A stretch of 64,000 bases of DNA from Pseudomonas cedrina subsp. cedrina. GTDB lineage: Bacteria; Pseudomonadota; Gammaproteobacteria; Pseudomonadales; Pseudomonadaceae. Position 1 is the stretch's first letter. Each line of letters opens with the position of its first letter. Positions 25,158 to 34,763 of the stretch are shown here, one piece after another. A program made the position numbers and the translations under genes. A model generated the notes under the pieces. The model did no database searches. It was given only the letters and a program-made list of their open reading frames with translations, and was not told the origin of the DNA. The stretch is from contig NZ_MNPW01000020.1 in assembly GCF_001983175.1 (NCBI RefSeq), forward strand, positions 1 through 64,000, read 5' to 3'.

Positions 25158-25973
25158 ATGCACACTGGACACTACGAAGGGCATGCAGCGACCGTGGGCG
25201 GCGGCGAGTCCGACGCGTTGCCGCATATCCTGCTGATCGACGATGTCCCTGAAGATATCCGCGCCACGCTCATGCTGTTGAAGACCCAGCCCTGGCGTCT
25301 TTCAGTGGCCAGCGACGCCCATCAGGGTTATCAACGGGCACTCGCCCTGCGCCCGGATCTGATTGTGCTGGATGTTCATATGCCGCACATGGACGGCTTC
25401 AGCCTTTGCAGGCTGTTACGCGAGGCGCCGGCCACCCGGCATACGCCGATCCTGTTCCTGTCGTCGGCAAACACCTCATTGGAACGCCTCGAAGGGCTGG
25501 CCGTGGGCGCGGTGGACTACATCCCCAAATCCTACGCGCCCGAGGAAGTCCTGGCGCGCATCCGAATTCATCTGCAATTGACCTGGCGAGCGCCGCCACC
25601 CGATGAGGACCGCCTGGCCGAGCCAGAACCACAGGGCGATGAAATCGTGTTGAGGGCGGCCATGCGATTGATTGAACACCAGCTGGACGATATACCCTCC
25701 CTGCCCTGCCTTGCCCAAAAAGTCGGCACCCATGAAAAACGCCTCTCCGCCATTTTCCGTGAGCACTTGGGGCTGACCGTATTCGCCTACATTCGCGATG
25801 CCCGGCTGCGTCGTGGCCAGGCACTGCTCTGCGAAAGCACCCTGAGCGTGCAGGACGTCGCCGACCTGGTGGGTTTTCGCAATGCGTGCAACTTCGCCAC
25901 CGCCTTCCGCCAGCGAATCGGCATGACGCCCAGTCAGTTTCGCCAGCAATCCCTGGGCATCGAGCACGCCTGA
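25158..25973 (+). CDS. Response regulator with AraC-type DNA-binding output
   Basis: A 271-residue regulator. The receiver domain (about 22-135) has the acidic pocket IDDVPED, phospho-acceptor D72 (VLDVHMPHMDG), the Thr/Ser in ILFLSSANTS and the lysine in YIPKSY. The C-terminal AraC/XylS HTH (about 165-265) has LSVQDVADLVGFRNACNFATAFRQRIGMTPSQFR. Its stop TGA overlaps the ATG of the hybrid kinase gene (TGATG), so the pair is translationally coupled and presumably one phosphorelay. The likely target is the operon that includes the TonB-dependent receptor. The start at 25158 has only a weak AAGAGA site. Confidence 0.9.
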   Translation: MHTGHYEGHAATVGGGESDALPHILLIDDVPEDIRATLMLLKTQPWRLSVASDAHQGYQRALALRPDLIVLDVHMPHMDGFSLCRLLREAPATRHTPILFLSSANTSLERLEGLAVGAVDYIPKSYAPEEVLARIRIHLQLTWRAPPPDEDRLAEPEPQGDEIVLRAAMRLIEHQLDDIPSLPCLAQKVGTHEKRLSAIFREHLGLTVFAYIRDARLRRGQALLCESTLSVQDVADLVGFRNACNFATAFRQRIGMTPSQFRQQSLGIEHA

Positions 25974-28375
25974 TGCGGCTCCTACAGTTCCTGTTGCTGA
26001 TGATGGCCGTGTTATCCGCAGGCCTGCTGCGCGCTGCCCCCGTGGATATCTGCCAGGTCGAGCACCTGGATCTGATGCCCGCGATACATATTTTCGAGGA
26101 CCCCCAGGCCCGCTTGAGCCTGGAAGACGTGGCTCAGTTGCCCGACGCGCGTTTCAACACCATGACCCCAGGCTGGCCGACCCAAGGCTATAGCCGCTCC
26201 GCGTTCTGGTTCAAAATGCAGCTCACCAATTCGAGCAACGTGGCGTGCTCGCGCCTGCTGGTCGTCGGGGCGCCGCGCCTGGAGGACATCCGCGTCTACC
26301 AACACACCGACGGCCGCTGGCGCGCGGCGCACGCCGGCAGCGCCCATCCCTTGACCGAATGGCCCCAGCCCCCCGCGCGTCAGCCTGCGTTCCCGGTTTC
26401 GCTGGGCGCTCGGGAAAGCGTCACCGTATTTGTCCGAGTGACGAGCCATTTCCAAATGCTGCTGGAGCCGCAACTGTGGTCGGAACCTGCGCTGTTGCGC
26501 AGTCAGCAGCAGACCTACCTGAGCGACGGACTCACCCTGGGCATTGTCCTGCTGGTCGTGCCGTTCGGCCTGATCGTTGGCTGGATCCTGCGCTCCCGAT
26601 TGCTGACCGTGAACGCCGGCGCGGTCCTCAGCTACATCCTGCTGACCTGCATCCTCAACGGCTACCTGGTCTACTGGCCCGCCACGCTGGGCTGGACGCG
26701 CGAGTGGCTGACCTGCGCCAGCGCGGTCTCGTTCGTCCTGTTCCTGGCCTACATGCGCGTGCTGTTGCAGGTATCCCGCCTGCCCAAAGCCATTGGCTGG
26801 AGCTACTGGGTGCCCCTGTCGGGCTGCATCCTGGGCCGGCTCTGGTGGCTGAACGTCGACTCCGTCCAGGGTGCGCAAATAGTCCAGGTGTCGCTGATGA
26901 GCTTCTACGCGGTGCTGCTCGCCACGTTATTCACGGCCTGGCGCAAACGCCTGAGTTACAGCGCGATGGCCTGGCTGGTGCCGGGGCTTTTGCTGGGCCA
27001 ACTGTTGATGCGGATGTTTTTCCCGCAGGAAGAGCTGCCCTGGCAGTCGCCGCAAAGCAAATACAGCTTATCGTCCACCTTGGCAGGCGTGGCGCTGCTG
27101 GTGTGCACCTTGATCATGGAAGTCGCCCGCAGCCGCGACCGTGAAAAGCACGCGCTGTCCAGCCTCGACCAACAACGCCAGGCCGAGCAGGAACGCCTGG
27201 AAAGCACCGTCGCGCTGCGCACCGCGCAATTGCGCGAATCCCTGGCGGCCCGCAGCGCGTTGATGGCGCGGATCAGCCACGACCTGCGCTCGCCGCTGGT
27301 ACGCATCATCGACTATGCGCGCCTGCTGCACGCGGGGCCGAACCGCGATTATCCAGCCACGATCGAACGCAATGCCCGCCAGCAACTGGAACTGATCGAT
27401 GAAATGCTCGAATTTTCCCGTGGCGAACTGGACCAAATGCAGCTGAGCCTCGCGCCGGGTTATCTGTACGGCTTCCTCAAGGAGATCGCCGATGAGGCCG
27501 GCTTTCTCGCCGCGCGTCAGGGCAACACCTTCCAAGCGGTGCTGGCGGATGACCTGCCGCCACTGGTCGAGGCCGACTTCAAGCGTCTTCGGCAAATCCT
27601 CATGAACCTCTTGGCGAACGCGGCAAAGTTCACCCGCGACGGCCAGGTCCGTTTCGAGGTGAGCGCTCACCCGCAAGCGAGCGCTGAGGGCGTGGTGCTG
27701 CGCTTTCGCGTGATCGACACCGGCATCGGCATTGATCCACAAGAGTTCGAACACCTGCTGCAACCGTTCCGCCGTGGCCGCAATGCGCAGCGCCATGACG
27801 GCAGCGGACTCGGCTTGTCGATTGTCACGCAATTGCTGGCGCACATGGACAGCCGGCTCGAACCACACGCCACTGAACGGGGCGGCAGCCACTTGAGTTT
27901 CAGCCTGCGCCTTAAATGCGCCGGGGAACAGGATCTGGAGCTTGGCATCGTCGACAATAACGTCGCGCCGCTCGACGGCCGGGGCAAACATGTTCTGCTG
28001 GTAGATGACATCGATCAGAACAGCGAATGGCTGTATGACCTGTTGGCCGGCTACGGTTTTGACGTGAGCATGGCGGCGAGCGGCGAAGCCGCCTTGGCCT
28101 GCCTGGCCGCACAATCGGTCGACCTGCTGATCAGCGACCAGATGATGCCCGGCATGGACGGCTGGGAACTGCTGCGCCAGGTGCGCAAGCGTTGGGGCCA
28201 CCTGCCGGTGATGCTGTATTCGGCGGTTCCACCGCGCAGGCCGCAGGAGTATCCAGACGCCCTGGCGTTCGATGCGGTACTGCTCAAGCCCGCCGACAGC
28301 CGCGAATTGCTGGCGTGGGTCAAGCAACTGGCCTGCCCGGACAAGGTGCGTTGCGAGATGGCCCGGGAGGTTTAG
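25973..28375 (+). CDS. Hybrid histidine kinase with 7TMR-DISM sensor
   Basis: An 800-residue membrane kinase. Order: signal/anchor (1-20), periplasmic 7TMR-DISMED2-type beta domain (about 30-170, with GYSRSAFWFKMQLTNSS), seven helices (about 185-385), coiled coil, HisKA with H436 (ISHDLRSPLV), HATPase (N box LMNLLANAAKFT, G boxes DTGIGI and GSGLGLSIV), and a C-terminal receiver with D722 (LLISDQMMPGMDGW). DISM sensors often see carbohydrate or related extracellular ligands. It overlaps the response regulator by one base pair and sits directly before the TonB-dependent receptor gene. The substrate imported by that receptor is a reasonable guess for the signal. Confidence 0.9.
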   Translation: MRLLQFLLLMMAVLSAGLLRAAPVDICQVEHLDLMPAIHIFEDPQARLSLEDVAQLPDARFNTMTPGWPTQGYSRSAFWFKMQLTNSSNVACSRLLVVGAPRLEDIRVYQHTDGRWRAAHAGSAHPLTEWPQPPARQPAFPVSLGARESVTVFVRVTSHFQMLLEPQLWSEPALLRSQQQTYLSDGLTLGIVLLVVPFGLIVGWILRSRLLTVNAGAVLSYILLTCILNGYLVYWPATLGWTREWLTCASAVSFVLFLAYMRVLLQVSRLPKAIGWSYWVPLSGCILGRLWWLNVDSVQGAQIVQVSLMSFYAVLLATLFTAWRKRLSYSAMAWLVPGLLLGQLLMRMFFPQEELPWQSPQSKYSLSSTLAGVALLVCTLIMEVARSRDREKHALSSLDQQRQAEQERLESTVALRTAQLRESLAARSALMARISHDLRSPLVRIIDYARLLHAGPNRDYPATIERNARQQLELIDEMLEFSRGELDQMQLSLAPGYLYGFLKEIADEAGFLAARQGNTFQAVLADDLPPLVEADFKRLRQILMNLLANAAKFTRDGQVRFEVSAHPQASAEGVVLRFRVIDTGIGIDPQEFEHLLQPFRRGRNAQRHDGSGLGLSIVTQLLAHMDSRLEPHATERGGSHLSFSLRLKCAGEQDLELGIVDNNVAPLDGRGKHVLLVDDIDQNSEWLYDLLAGYGFDVSMAASGEAALACLAAQSVDLLISDQMMPGMDGWELLRQVRKRWGHLPVMLYSAVPPRRPQEYPDALAFDAVLLKPADSRELLAWVKQLACPDKVRCEMAREV

Positions 28376-28376
28376 C

Positions 28377-30728
28377 ATGCCGTGGTCAGGTTATCGGCTG
28401 CTCTGGCTCGGCTGCCTTGCGGCATTGCCTTGGACGTTGACGAATGCCGCACAAGAGGCACCCGGCACTCTCACACTCGACGAATCAAGCGTCACCGCTC
28501 GACGCCGCGAGGAGGCGCCGCAAGACGTACCGATCCCGATCAGCGTCCTCTATGGTGATCAATTGGACGCGGCCGGCCTGCATCGGCTTCAAGACATCCA
28601 GCAACGGGTGCCCGGCCTGTTGGTGTCCGGTCATGACGCCCGCTTCGCCGGCGTCGGCTTGCGCGGCTTCGGCGCGACCGCCTACAACGATGGCCTGGAA
28701 GGCAGCGTCGGCACCTACGTCGATGGCGTTTACCAGGCGCGCCAGGGCATGGCCTTCACCGAGTTGATGGACATCGAGCGCATCGAAGTCCTGCGCGGGC
28801 CGCAAGGCACCTTGTTCGGCAAGAACACCACCGCCGGCGCGCTGAGCATCATCACCCGCGCGCCGACCTTTGAACCCGAAGCCGATCTGGAAGCCAGCTA
28901 CGGCGAACACGGGTTGCGGGAATATCGCGGCGTGGTTTCCGGGCCGCTGCGGGACGACGTACTGGCCGGGCGCCTGAACGTGTTCAACAGCTCGGTCGAT
29001 GGCTCGGTGCACAACCTGCAGGATGGCAGGCGCCTCGGCGACGCCGACAGTCAGGGCCTGCGCGGGCAATTGCTGTGGACGCCAAACCCAGGCTTCAGCG
29101 CGCGCCTGATCGCCGATCATGCCGAACAAAACGAGGCCGGCAATGTACTGTTGGCCAATCATTACAGCGCCCAGACTCGCCAGCGCGCCAAGTTTGTCGG
29201 TTATCCGCTGGCCGAACCCGCGCCTTACCAGCGCGAGGCACGCATCGACGCGCCTGGCCATCCGCAGACCCTGCAGAACGGTGTCTCATTGGAATTGAAC
29301 CAGGACGTCAACGAGGCCATGCGTCTTACCAGCATCACCGCCTACCGTGACTGGGAATACCGCGCCACCCGCGACGGCGACAGCACTGCGCTGTCGGTGG
29401 CCGCGTCCGACACCGCGTTGGGTCATCGCCAGTTCAGCCAGGAATGGCGTCTGTCCGGCACCGCCGGCTCGTCCGTCGACTATGTCGTCGGGCTCTATTA
29501 CCTGCGTCAGCAGCTCGACCGCAAGATCGACGTCGCATTCGGCAAGGACGCCGCGCCGTGGTTCGTCGGTGATCAACTGGACGCGCTGAAAAAACGCTAT
29601 GGCATTGCCTTCACCGCGCCAGACCAGGTGCCGGCCATGCTGCTGGAGGGCGCCCGGCAACGCTACGACGGCGAGCAGAAAGGCGACAGCCGCGCCCTGT
29701 TCGGTCAGGTTTCCTGGCGTCCGATTGACCCACTGGAACTCACCGCCGGCTTGCGCTACAGCCAGGAGCGCAAGGACGGCTGGGTCTCGCGCGATGTCAG
29801 CAACCTGGCCCCGCTGAACGGATTGCCGCCGGTTTTCCAGGCGGGCGGGCAATTGTTGCGCGGCATCGCACTCGGCGGTGGTTATTACCGTGAAGATTCG
29901 ATTGAAGAGAACAACGTCTCCAGCCTGCTCAGCGCCAGCTACCGCTTCAACGATGCGATGATGGGCTATGTGAGTGGGTCGCGGGGCTACAAGGCCGGCG
30001 GGATCAACTTCGACGTGGTCGGCCCGTTCACCGCACCCACGTTCGAGCCGGAGCGCGCCACCTCCCTGGAACTGGGCCTGAAGACGCGCTTTTGGGAGGA
30101 CCGCGCAATGCTCGACCTCGCCGTCTACCAGACCGACGTCGACAACTACCAGGCGCTCACCTACAGCCCGCCGACCTCGCAGTTCGCGCCGCCGCTGCGC
30201 GACAACCTGATCAACGTCGGCAAAGTCCGCCTGCGCGGTATCGAGCTGGATTCCGCCTGGCAACTGCGCCCGCAACTCACCTGGCGCCTGGGCCTCGCCT
30301 GGAGCGATGCGCGCTACCGCAGTTTCCCCAATGCCCCATGCCCACCGGCCTCGGGCCAATGGACCTGCGACCTCAGCGGCGATCGTCTCTACAATGCGCC
30401 GCAATGGAGCTTGAGCAGCGGCCTCGACCACAGTCACCCGCAGGCCCATGGATTGGAAGCCTACAGCGGCATCGACTACAGCTTCAGGACCGGTTACTAC
30501 GGCACCCTTGAAGGCGGCGAAGGCAGCTATCAACCCAGCTACGGGCTCACCAACCTGCGCCTTGGCTTGCGCAGCCAGGACCGTGCCTGGGAAGTGGAAG
30601 GCTGGGTGCGCAACGTCTTCGACCGCCAGTACATCACCGCCGTGTATTCATTGCTCGGCGCCGGTGACTACGGCGTCATGACCGGCAGCGAACGCACCCT
30701 GGGCACCACCGTCAGGCTTCGCTATTGA
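28377..30728 (+). CDS. TonB-dependent outer-membrane receptor
   Basis: A 783-residue transporter with a signal peptide (cleaved after about TNAA, residue 24). A TonB-box-like stretch is near LTLDESSVTARR. The plug domain begins VPIPISVLYGDQLDAAGLHRLQDIQQRVPGLLV and includes IERIEVLRGPQGTLFGKNTTAGALSIITR (about 130-160). The beta-barrel runs to the terminal RLRY. GGGAGG lies right before the ATG, one base after the kinase stop, so it belongs to the response regulator-kinase operon. That gene order suggests the two-component system senses the presence of the receptor's ligand (siderophore, sugar or other). It ends overlapping the convergent GGDEF gene by 17 bases. Confidence 0.92.
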   Translation: MPWSGYRLLWLGCLAALPWTLTNAAQEAPGTLTLDESSVTARRREEAPQDVPIPISVLYGDQLDAAGLHRLQDIQQRVPGLLVSGHDARFAGVGLRGFGATAYNDGLEGSVGTYVDGVYQARQGMAFTELMDIERIEVLRGPQGTLFGKNTTAGALSIITRAPTFEPEADLEASYGEHGLREYRGVVSGPLRDDVLAGRLNVFNSSVDGSVHNLQDGRRLGDADSQGLRGQLLWTPNPGFSARLIADHAEQNEAGNVLLANHYSAQTRQRAKFVGYPLAEPAPYQREARIDAPGHPQTLQNGVSLELNQDVNEAMRLTSITAYRDWEYRATRDGDSTALSVAASDTALGHRQFSQEWRLSGTAGSSVDYVVGLYYLRQQLDRKIDVAFGKDAAPWFVGDQLDALKKRYGIAFTAPDQVPAMLLEGARQRYDGEQKGDSRALFGQVSWRPIDPLELTAGLRYSQERKDGWVSRDVSNLAPLNGLPPVFQAGGQLLRGIALGGGYYREDSIEENNVSSLLSASYRFNDAMMGYVSGSRGYKAGGINFDVVGPFTAPTFEPERATSLELGLKTRFWEDRAMLDLAVYQTDVDNYQALTYSPPTSQFAPPLRDNLINVGKVRLRGIELDSAWQLRPQLTWRLGLAWSDARYRSFPNAPCPPASGQWTCDLSGDRLYNAPQWSLSSGLDHSHPQAHGLEAYSGIDYSFRTGYYGTLEGGEGSYQPSYGLTNLRLGLRSQDRAWEVEGWVRNVFDRQYITAVYSLLGAGDYGVMTGSERTLGTTVRLRY

Positions 30729-31797
30729 GCGAAACAAGCCGCGTCGGACAAAACGCCAACCGATTACCGCCAGCCTTTTTCGACAGGTACATCGCCTGAT
30801 CCGCCTTGCTGATCAGGCCATCGATCTGCGTCCCATGCTCTGGATAAAATGCCACGCCGATACTCGCGGCGATCTCAACTGTTTGCGTGCCAATCAAAAT
30901 CGGCGCGTTGGCCGCTTGAAGCATCCGCTTGAGCAAAGGTTCGCTGTCTTCCACCGCCTGCAAACCCACGAGCCCGGCGACAAACTCATCGCCTCCGAGC
31001 CGCGCCAACGTATCGCCCTCACGCAACGTTGCGTTGATCCGCGCCGCGACAATCTGCAACACCCGATCCCCCCAATCATGGCCATAACTGTCGTTAAGCG
31101 CCTTGAACCCATCAAGGTCAATAAACACGATCGCCACTTTCTGCTGGTCCACCGCCGCCTGGCCCAGCGCCTGGCGCATCCGCTCGGCCAACAGCAAGCG
31201 ATTGGGCAACTGGGTGAGCGCGTCATACCGGGCATCCCGTTCCAGCAACTGCAGGCGCTGCTTCATCTGCGTCATGTCGCTGAACAGCGCCACATAGTGC
31301 TGAACATTGCCGTGACGGTCATGCACTGCACTGACGCTGATCCGCGAGGTCATCTCCCGTCCATCCTTGTGGCTGCTTTGGATCTCACCGGACCAATGCC
31401 CGTGGAAATCCAGCGCGTTCTTCATCGGTGCATAAAACGTTGCGAGCCGACGCACCATGCGATGGGAATTCAACGCCCGCCCCAGCACTTCGTCGCGCCC
31501 ATAGCCGGTGAGCCGGCTGAAGGCCTCGTTCATGGCGATGACGCGGCCGAACGGGTCGACCAGGATGATCCCGTCGCGGGCGTTGCTGAATACGGTGGCG
31601 GCCAACTCGGGGCACAGGCTGTTGATGCGACGATCGAGCGCGGCCCCGTCACCGGTGGCCGGGCATGTGTTGGAATCAAAGCCGCGCCGGGCCAGATGAG
31701 CGGCCAGGGAAGACAGCGACTGATGCAGGCGGGTCAGTGCATGCGTGGCGAGCCTGGAGTTCAGGCAGTGGCTACGGATGAAGGTGCGCAGGTTCAT
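30712..31797 (-). CDS. PAS-GGDEF diguanylate cyclase
   Basis: A 361-residue protein. A PAS domain covers about 62-180 (FSNARDGIILVDPFGRVIAMNEAFSRLTGYGRDEVLG), then GGDEF covers about 188-350. The active site GGDEF is intact at 268-272, preceded by an RxxD inhibitory site (R259-D262) at the right five-residue distance. So it should make cyclic di-GMP and be held back by product. No EAL domain and no membrane segment, so it is cytoplasmic. No clear ribosome site precedes the ATG. Its end overlaps the TonB-dependent receptor gene. Confidence 0.9.
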   Translation of the reverse strand: MNLRTFIRSHCLNSRLATHALTRLHQSLSSLAAHLARRGFDSNTCPATGDGAALDRRINSLCPELAATVFSNARDGIILVDPFGRVIAMNEAFSRLTGYGRDEVLGRALNSHRMVRRLATFYAPMKNALDFHGHWSGEIQSSHKDGREMTSRISVSAVHDRHGNVQHYVALFSDMTQMKQRLQLLERDARYDALTQLPNRLLLAERMRQALGQAAVDQQKVAIVFIDLDGFKALNDSYGHDWGDRVLQIVAARINATLREGDTLARLGGDEFVAGLVGLQAVEDSEPLLKRMLQAANAPILIGTQTVEIAASIGVAFYPEHGTQIDGLISKADQAMYLSKKAGGNRLAFCPTRLVSLNSEA

Positions 31798-31943
31798 GGC
31801 GGGACGCGGTGCTCGTTGCAGCGGTGGGGTTGAGTGCAGGGATTATCAAGGCACTCGCCTGCCGGAACCTTTGCTCGACCGGACAGAAGCTTTGCGAGAG
31901 GGGATGGATCGAAAAGATTTTTTTTGGGGTCCAGACGGGGCGG

Positions 31944-32324
31944 TCAGTTACTGGTTTTACTGTCTGATTCCAGCGCCAATGCAACTTTCAACCGAAGATC
32001 CCTCTCGGCAAACGGCTTATGCAGCACTGGGCAGTCGACGAATTCTGCCGGCAGGCCGCTGACGCCGTAGCCCGTACTGAATAAAAACGGAATGTTGCGC
32101 TCGCGCAGAACCCGGGCTACCGGAAATACGCGCTCTCCAGCCAGGTTCACGTCGAGAATCGCCACGTCTGCCTCCACCTCATTGGCCACTTGCAGCGCCT
32201 TCGCAAATTGGGCCACGGAGGCAACCACCGTGCAGCCCATGTCTTCGAGCATTTCCTCGATCAACATCGCAATGGCGCCCTCGTCTTCAACCAGGAGCAC
32301 CCTGATGCCTGTGAACGAGGTCAT
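31944..32324 (-). CDS. Single-domain response regulator
   Basis: A 126-residue receiver without output domain. Acidic pocket VEDEG (about 12-16), phospho-acceptor in AILDVNLAG (Asp about 58), FSTGYG and the lysine in VLHKPF are all present. It overlaps the sensor kinase gene by four bases (ATGA), so it is the kinase's direct partner. Such FixJ-like receivers paired with HWE kinases often act by protein-protein contact or as phosphate sinks. It falls in the region with the GGDEF protein, but a link is not shown. Confidence 0.88.
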   Translation of the reverse strand: MTSFTGIRVLLVEDEGAIAMLIEEMLEDMGCTVVASVAQFAKALQVANEVEADVAILDVNLAGERVFPVARVLRERNIPFLFSTGYGVSGLPAEFVDCPVLHKPFAERDLRLKVALALESDSKTSN

Positions 32325-34123
32325 GTTTTGTTCTCAGCGACCATGAACGAGAGGCGACAGTGAACGCCCTCAGGGGCGAAGTCGAGCTCAAAAGAACCGC
32401 CTAGATCGCGCTCGATGCAGCGCTTCATCAACCGCGAACCCAAGCCTTCGCGCGCAGGCGTCAGCACCGTGGGGCCACCCTGCTCGCGCCAGTCCAGGCT
32501 CAGTAGCGCGCCGTTCGGTTGGGGTAGCACGCGCCAACTGACGGACAGCGTCCCGGTCTCGGTGGACATCGCGCCATATTTAAGAGCGTTGATTGCCAAT
32601 TCATTGAGCGTCATGGTGAGGCTCAAGGCCACGCGGGTGTCAACGTCGATAGCATCACCGCTGATCTGGATGCGGCCGGGCTCGGCGCCCAATACCGGCA
32701 TCAATACTTCATGGGCCAGCACGCCCAGTGGCGTAAGGCCCCAATGCCGCTTCGTCAACAGGTCGTGGGCGCGCGACAATGCCAGCAGTCGGCCTTCGAA
32801 CCGGGTATACCCGTCCTTGGCATCCAACGCGTTGCGTGCTGTTTGGGCCGCGAGGGACTGGACCGTCGCCAGCGTGTTCTTGACCCGATGATTAAGCTCG
32901 TCAATCAGGTTTTTTTGTCGGTCTTCGGCCTGCTTTCGCTCGGTAATATCCACGAGCATGTTGATGGCGCCGATCAGGTTGCCGTTCGCATCGTGCAGAG
33001 GGGTTGGATAAGGCGCAAAGGGCACGCGGCTGCCATCCGGCCGCTGCGCGATGGCCTCGACGCCCCGTATGGACCGGTTTTCCTTGAGCGCCACGGCCAT
33101 CGGGCATTGGTCGTGAGGAAGATAGGTGCCATCGGTGTTGAACAGTTTCCAGGTGACGCACCACTGGTCGCCCAGTTGCGGTGTGCGCCCCGACAACTCG
33201 ACTGCCGCACGGTTATAGAACGTGATGCGCCCCTCGGCGTCGGTGGTGTAGACGGCCGCCGGCAGCGCCTCCAGCAGATTGCGCATGTGTCGCTCGCTTT
33301 CCTGGCGCTCGATTTCGGCGTCATGCACGCGGGTCACATCGATCGTGAAGCAACGCGTGTTGAAGAATTTACCGTCTTCAAATCGTCCATTGGAGGTGAT
33401 GGCGACGTGCTTGATGCTGCCGTCCCTGGCCCTCAGACGCGCCGGGTAACTGTTGAGGCAATCACCGCTGCCGAGCTTGTTGAGGATGTCGCCGATGACC
33501 GGTTCATCCATATGAAATTCGGTGATGTGACGACCAATGTACTCGTCTGCGCAATAGCCCAGCAGCGACAACTCTGCTTTGTTGGCCCGCAGAATAATGC
33601 CCTCGCCGCTGACGATGTGGAGGCCCACGGCGCTGTTTTCGAAAAAGTCTTCGAGATCGGTGCTTTTACGTCGCAGTTCTTCGGCGATGGCGTGATGCGC
33701 CGAGACGTCCTGAAAGCAGTTGATCGCGCCCTGGATAGCGCCATGCCGGTCTCTCAGCGTGCGGATATTCATCAGCGCTACGAATCGCGACCCGTCCGGG
33801 CGCTCAATCAAGACTTCCTGGTTACGCACATGCAGGCCTGCATTGAGCGTCGAGGCCATCGGGCATTCGTCGACGGCTAACGGCGCGCCGCCTGTCGTGT
33901 AAAGCCGATACGAGCCGCAAAAACGGTCCCCATGCTCACCCAGGGCAGGTGTTCTTCCCCACAGGTTGACCGCTTCGCTGTTGAACCTGACCAGCCATCC
34001 GTCGCGGTCGCAAAGGTAGATAGCCCCCGGAATGGCATTGAGCGAGTGAGTGCCCATTGCGAGCAGGCTCTCGTATTCACTGGGTTCCCCTGTCTTTGTG
34101 GGGAACTCGTCAATTTGCAACAT
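32321..34123 (-). CDS. Multi-PAS sensor histidine kinase of the HWE/HisKA_2 type
   Basis: A 600-residue soluble kinase with three PAS domains (about 25-150, 150-275 and 280-405). Repeats are evident: GAIYLCDRDGWLVRFNSEAVNLWGRTPALGE and AAVYTTDAEGRITFYNRAAVELSGRTPQLGD are near copies, as are DECPMA / HDQCPMA and IERPDGSRF / AQRPDGSRV. The phospho-acceptor is H412 in DELNHRVKNTLATVQ, followed by the RHWGLTPL segment and a HATPase with N box LNELAINALKYGA. Absence of membrane helices suggests a cytoplasmic redox, light or small-molecule signal. AGGAG precedes the start; the response regulator follows with overlap. Confidence 0.9.
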   Translation of the reverse strand: MLQIDEFPTKTGEPSEYESLLAMGTHSLNAIPGAIYLCDRDGWLVRFNSEAVNLWGRTPALGEHGDRFCGSYRLYTTGGAPLAVDECPMASTLNAGLHVRNQEVLIERPDGSRFVALMNIRTLRDRHGAIQGAINCFQDVSAHHAIAEELRRKSTDLEDFFENSAVGLHIVSGEGIILRANKAELSLLGYCADEYIGRHITEFHMDEPVIGDILNKLGSGDCLNSYPARLRARDGSIKHVAITSNGRFEDGKFFNTRCFTIDVTRVHDAEIERQESERHMRNLLEALPAAVYTTDAEGRITFYNRAAVELSGRTPQLGDQWCVTWKLFNTDGTYLPHDQCPMAVALKENRSIRGVEAIAQRPDGSRVPFAPYPTPLHDANGNLIGAINMLVDITERKQAEDRQKNLIDELNHRVKNTLATVQSLAAQTARNALDAKDGYTRFEGRLLALSRAHDLLTKRHWGLTPLGVLAHEVLMPVLGAEPGRIQISGDAIDVDTRVALSLTMTLNELAINALKYGAMSTETGTLSVSWRVLPQPNGALLSLDWREQGGPTVLTPAREGLGSRLMKRCIERDLGGSFELDFAPEGVHCRLSFMVAENKT

Positions 34124-34239
34124 ACTTGCTCCTCAATGCACGGGTGTTGAAACGCGCCTGCTCTCGACGTCTTTGGCTCTTCCCTGAGTGTATAGGCTCA
34201 AATGCATTCCACTGCGATAAAAATGTTGAAAACGGCTGC

Positions 34240-34740
34240 TCAGCCTCTCTCCCCCGCCACCGCCCGCTCATAAAAATACGGCAGACGCTCCAACGCGTGA
34301 ACCGCCGCATACAGCTGCACCTGCTCGCGCGAGCCGATAAATCGCTCTTTCCTGCTGAACAGGCACAGGCCCTGCGGGCCACGATACGCCCAGGCAAAGC
34401 AGACTGTGCCGGCGGGTATGCCGTCCATGTCATCCGGGCCGAGGATGCCCGTGGTAGCCACAGCGACGTCGGCCTCACTGTCACGCAATGCGCCCTGAGC
34501 CATTTCCCTGGCGACTTCGCAGCTGGTCAAGTTGAACGTTTCGATCGTGTAGGCGCGCACGTTCAACAAGCGCTGCTTCGCCTCTGGCGAGTAGACAACA
34601 TAGCCGCTGTCGATGAACGCGCCACCGCCTGCAACTTCCGAGAGCAACGTGACTATCTTGCCGGCGGTGCAGGATTCAGCGGTGGTGATCACCAGGTCGT
34701 TGGATTTGAGGAACTCGATAGTTGCCGCGGCTGTGTTCAT
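34240..34740 (-). CDS. CinA C-terminal family amidase (PncC-like)
   Basis: A 166-residue single-domain protein. TTAESCTAGKIVTLLSEVAGGGAFIDSGYVVYSPEAKQRLL is the CinA-C active-site region with the catalytic Ser and Lys, and ATTGILGPD-GIPAGTVCFAW follows. Members deamidate nicotinamide mononucleotide in the pyridine nucleotide cycle. The start at 34740 has GGGAG upstream and lies 23 bases after the M42 peptidase gene, so the two form an operon. Housekeeping pncC in Pseudomonas usually lies before recA, so this is a second copy. Confidence 0.85.
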   Translation of the reverse strand: MNTAAATIEFLKSNDLVITTAESCTAGKIVTLLSEVAGGGAFIDSGYVVYSPEAKQRLLNVRAYTIETFNLTSCEVAREMAQGALRDSEADVAVATTGILGPDDMDGIPAGTVCFAWAYRGPQGLCLFSRKERFIGSREQVQLYAAVHALERLPYFYERAVAGERG

Positions 34741-34763
34741 TCCAATATCTCCCAGGGTAGCGA

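Noticed and set aside
27658..27671. Perfect palindrome GGTGAGCGCTCACC, containing the Rieske-promoter palindrome
   Set aside because: It lies deep in the kinase coding sequence at ordinary codons; probably chance in GC-rich DNA.
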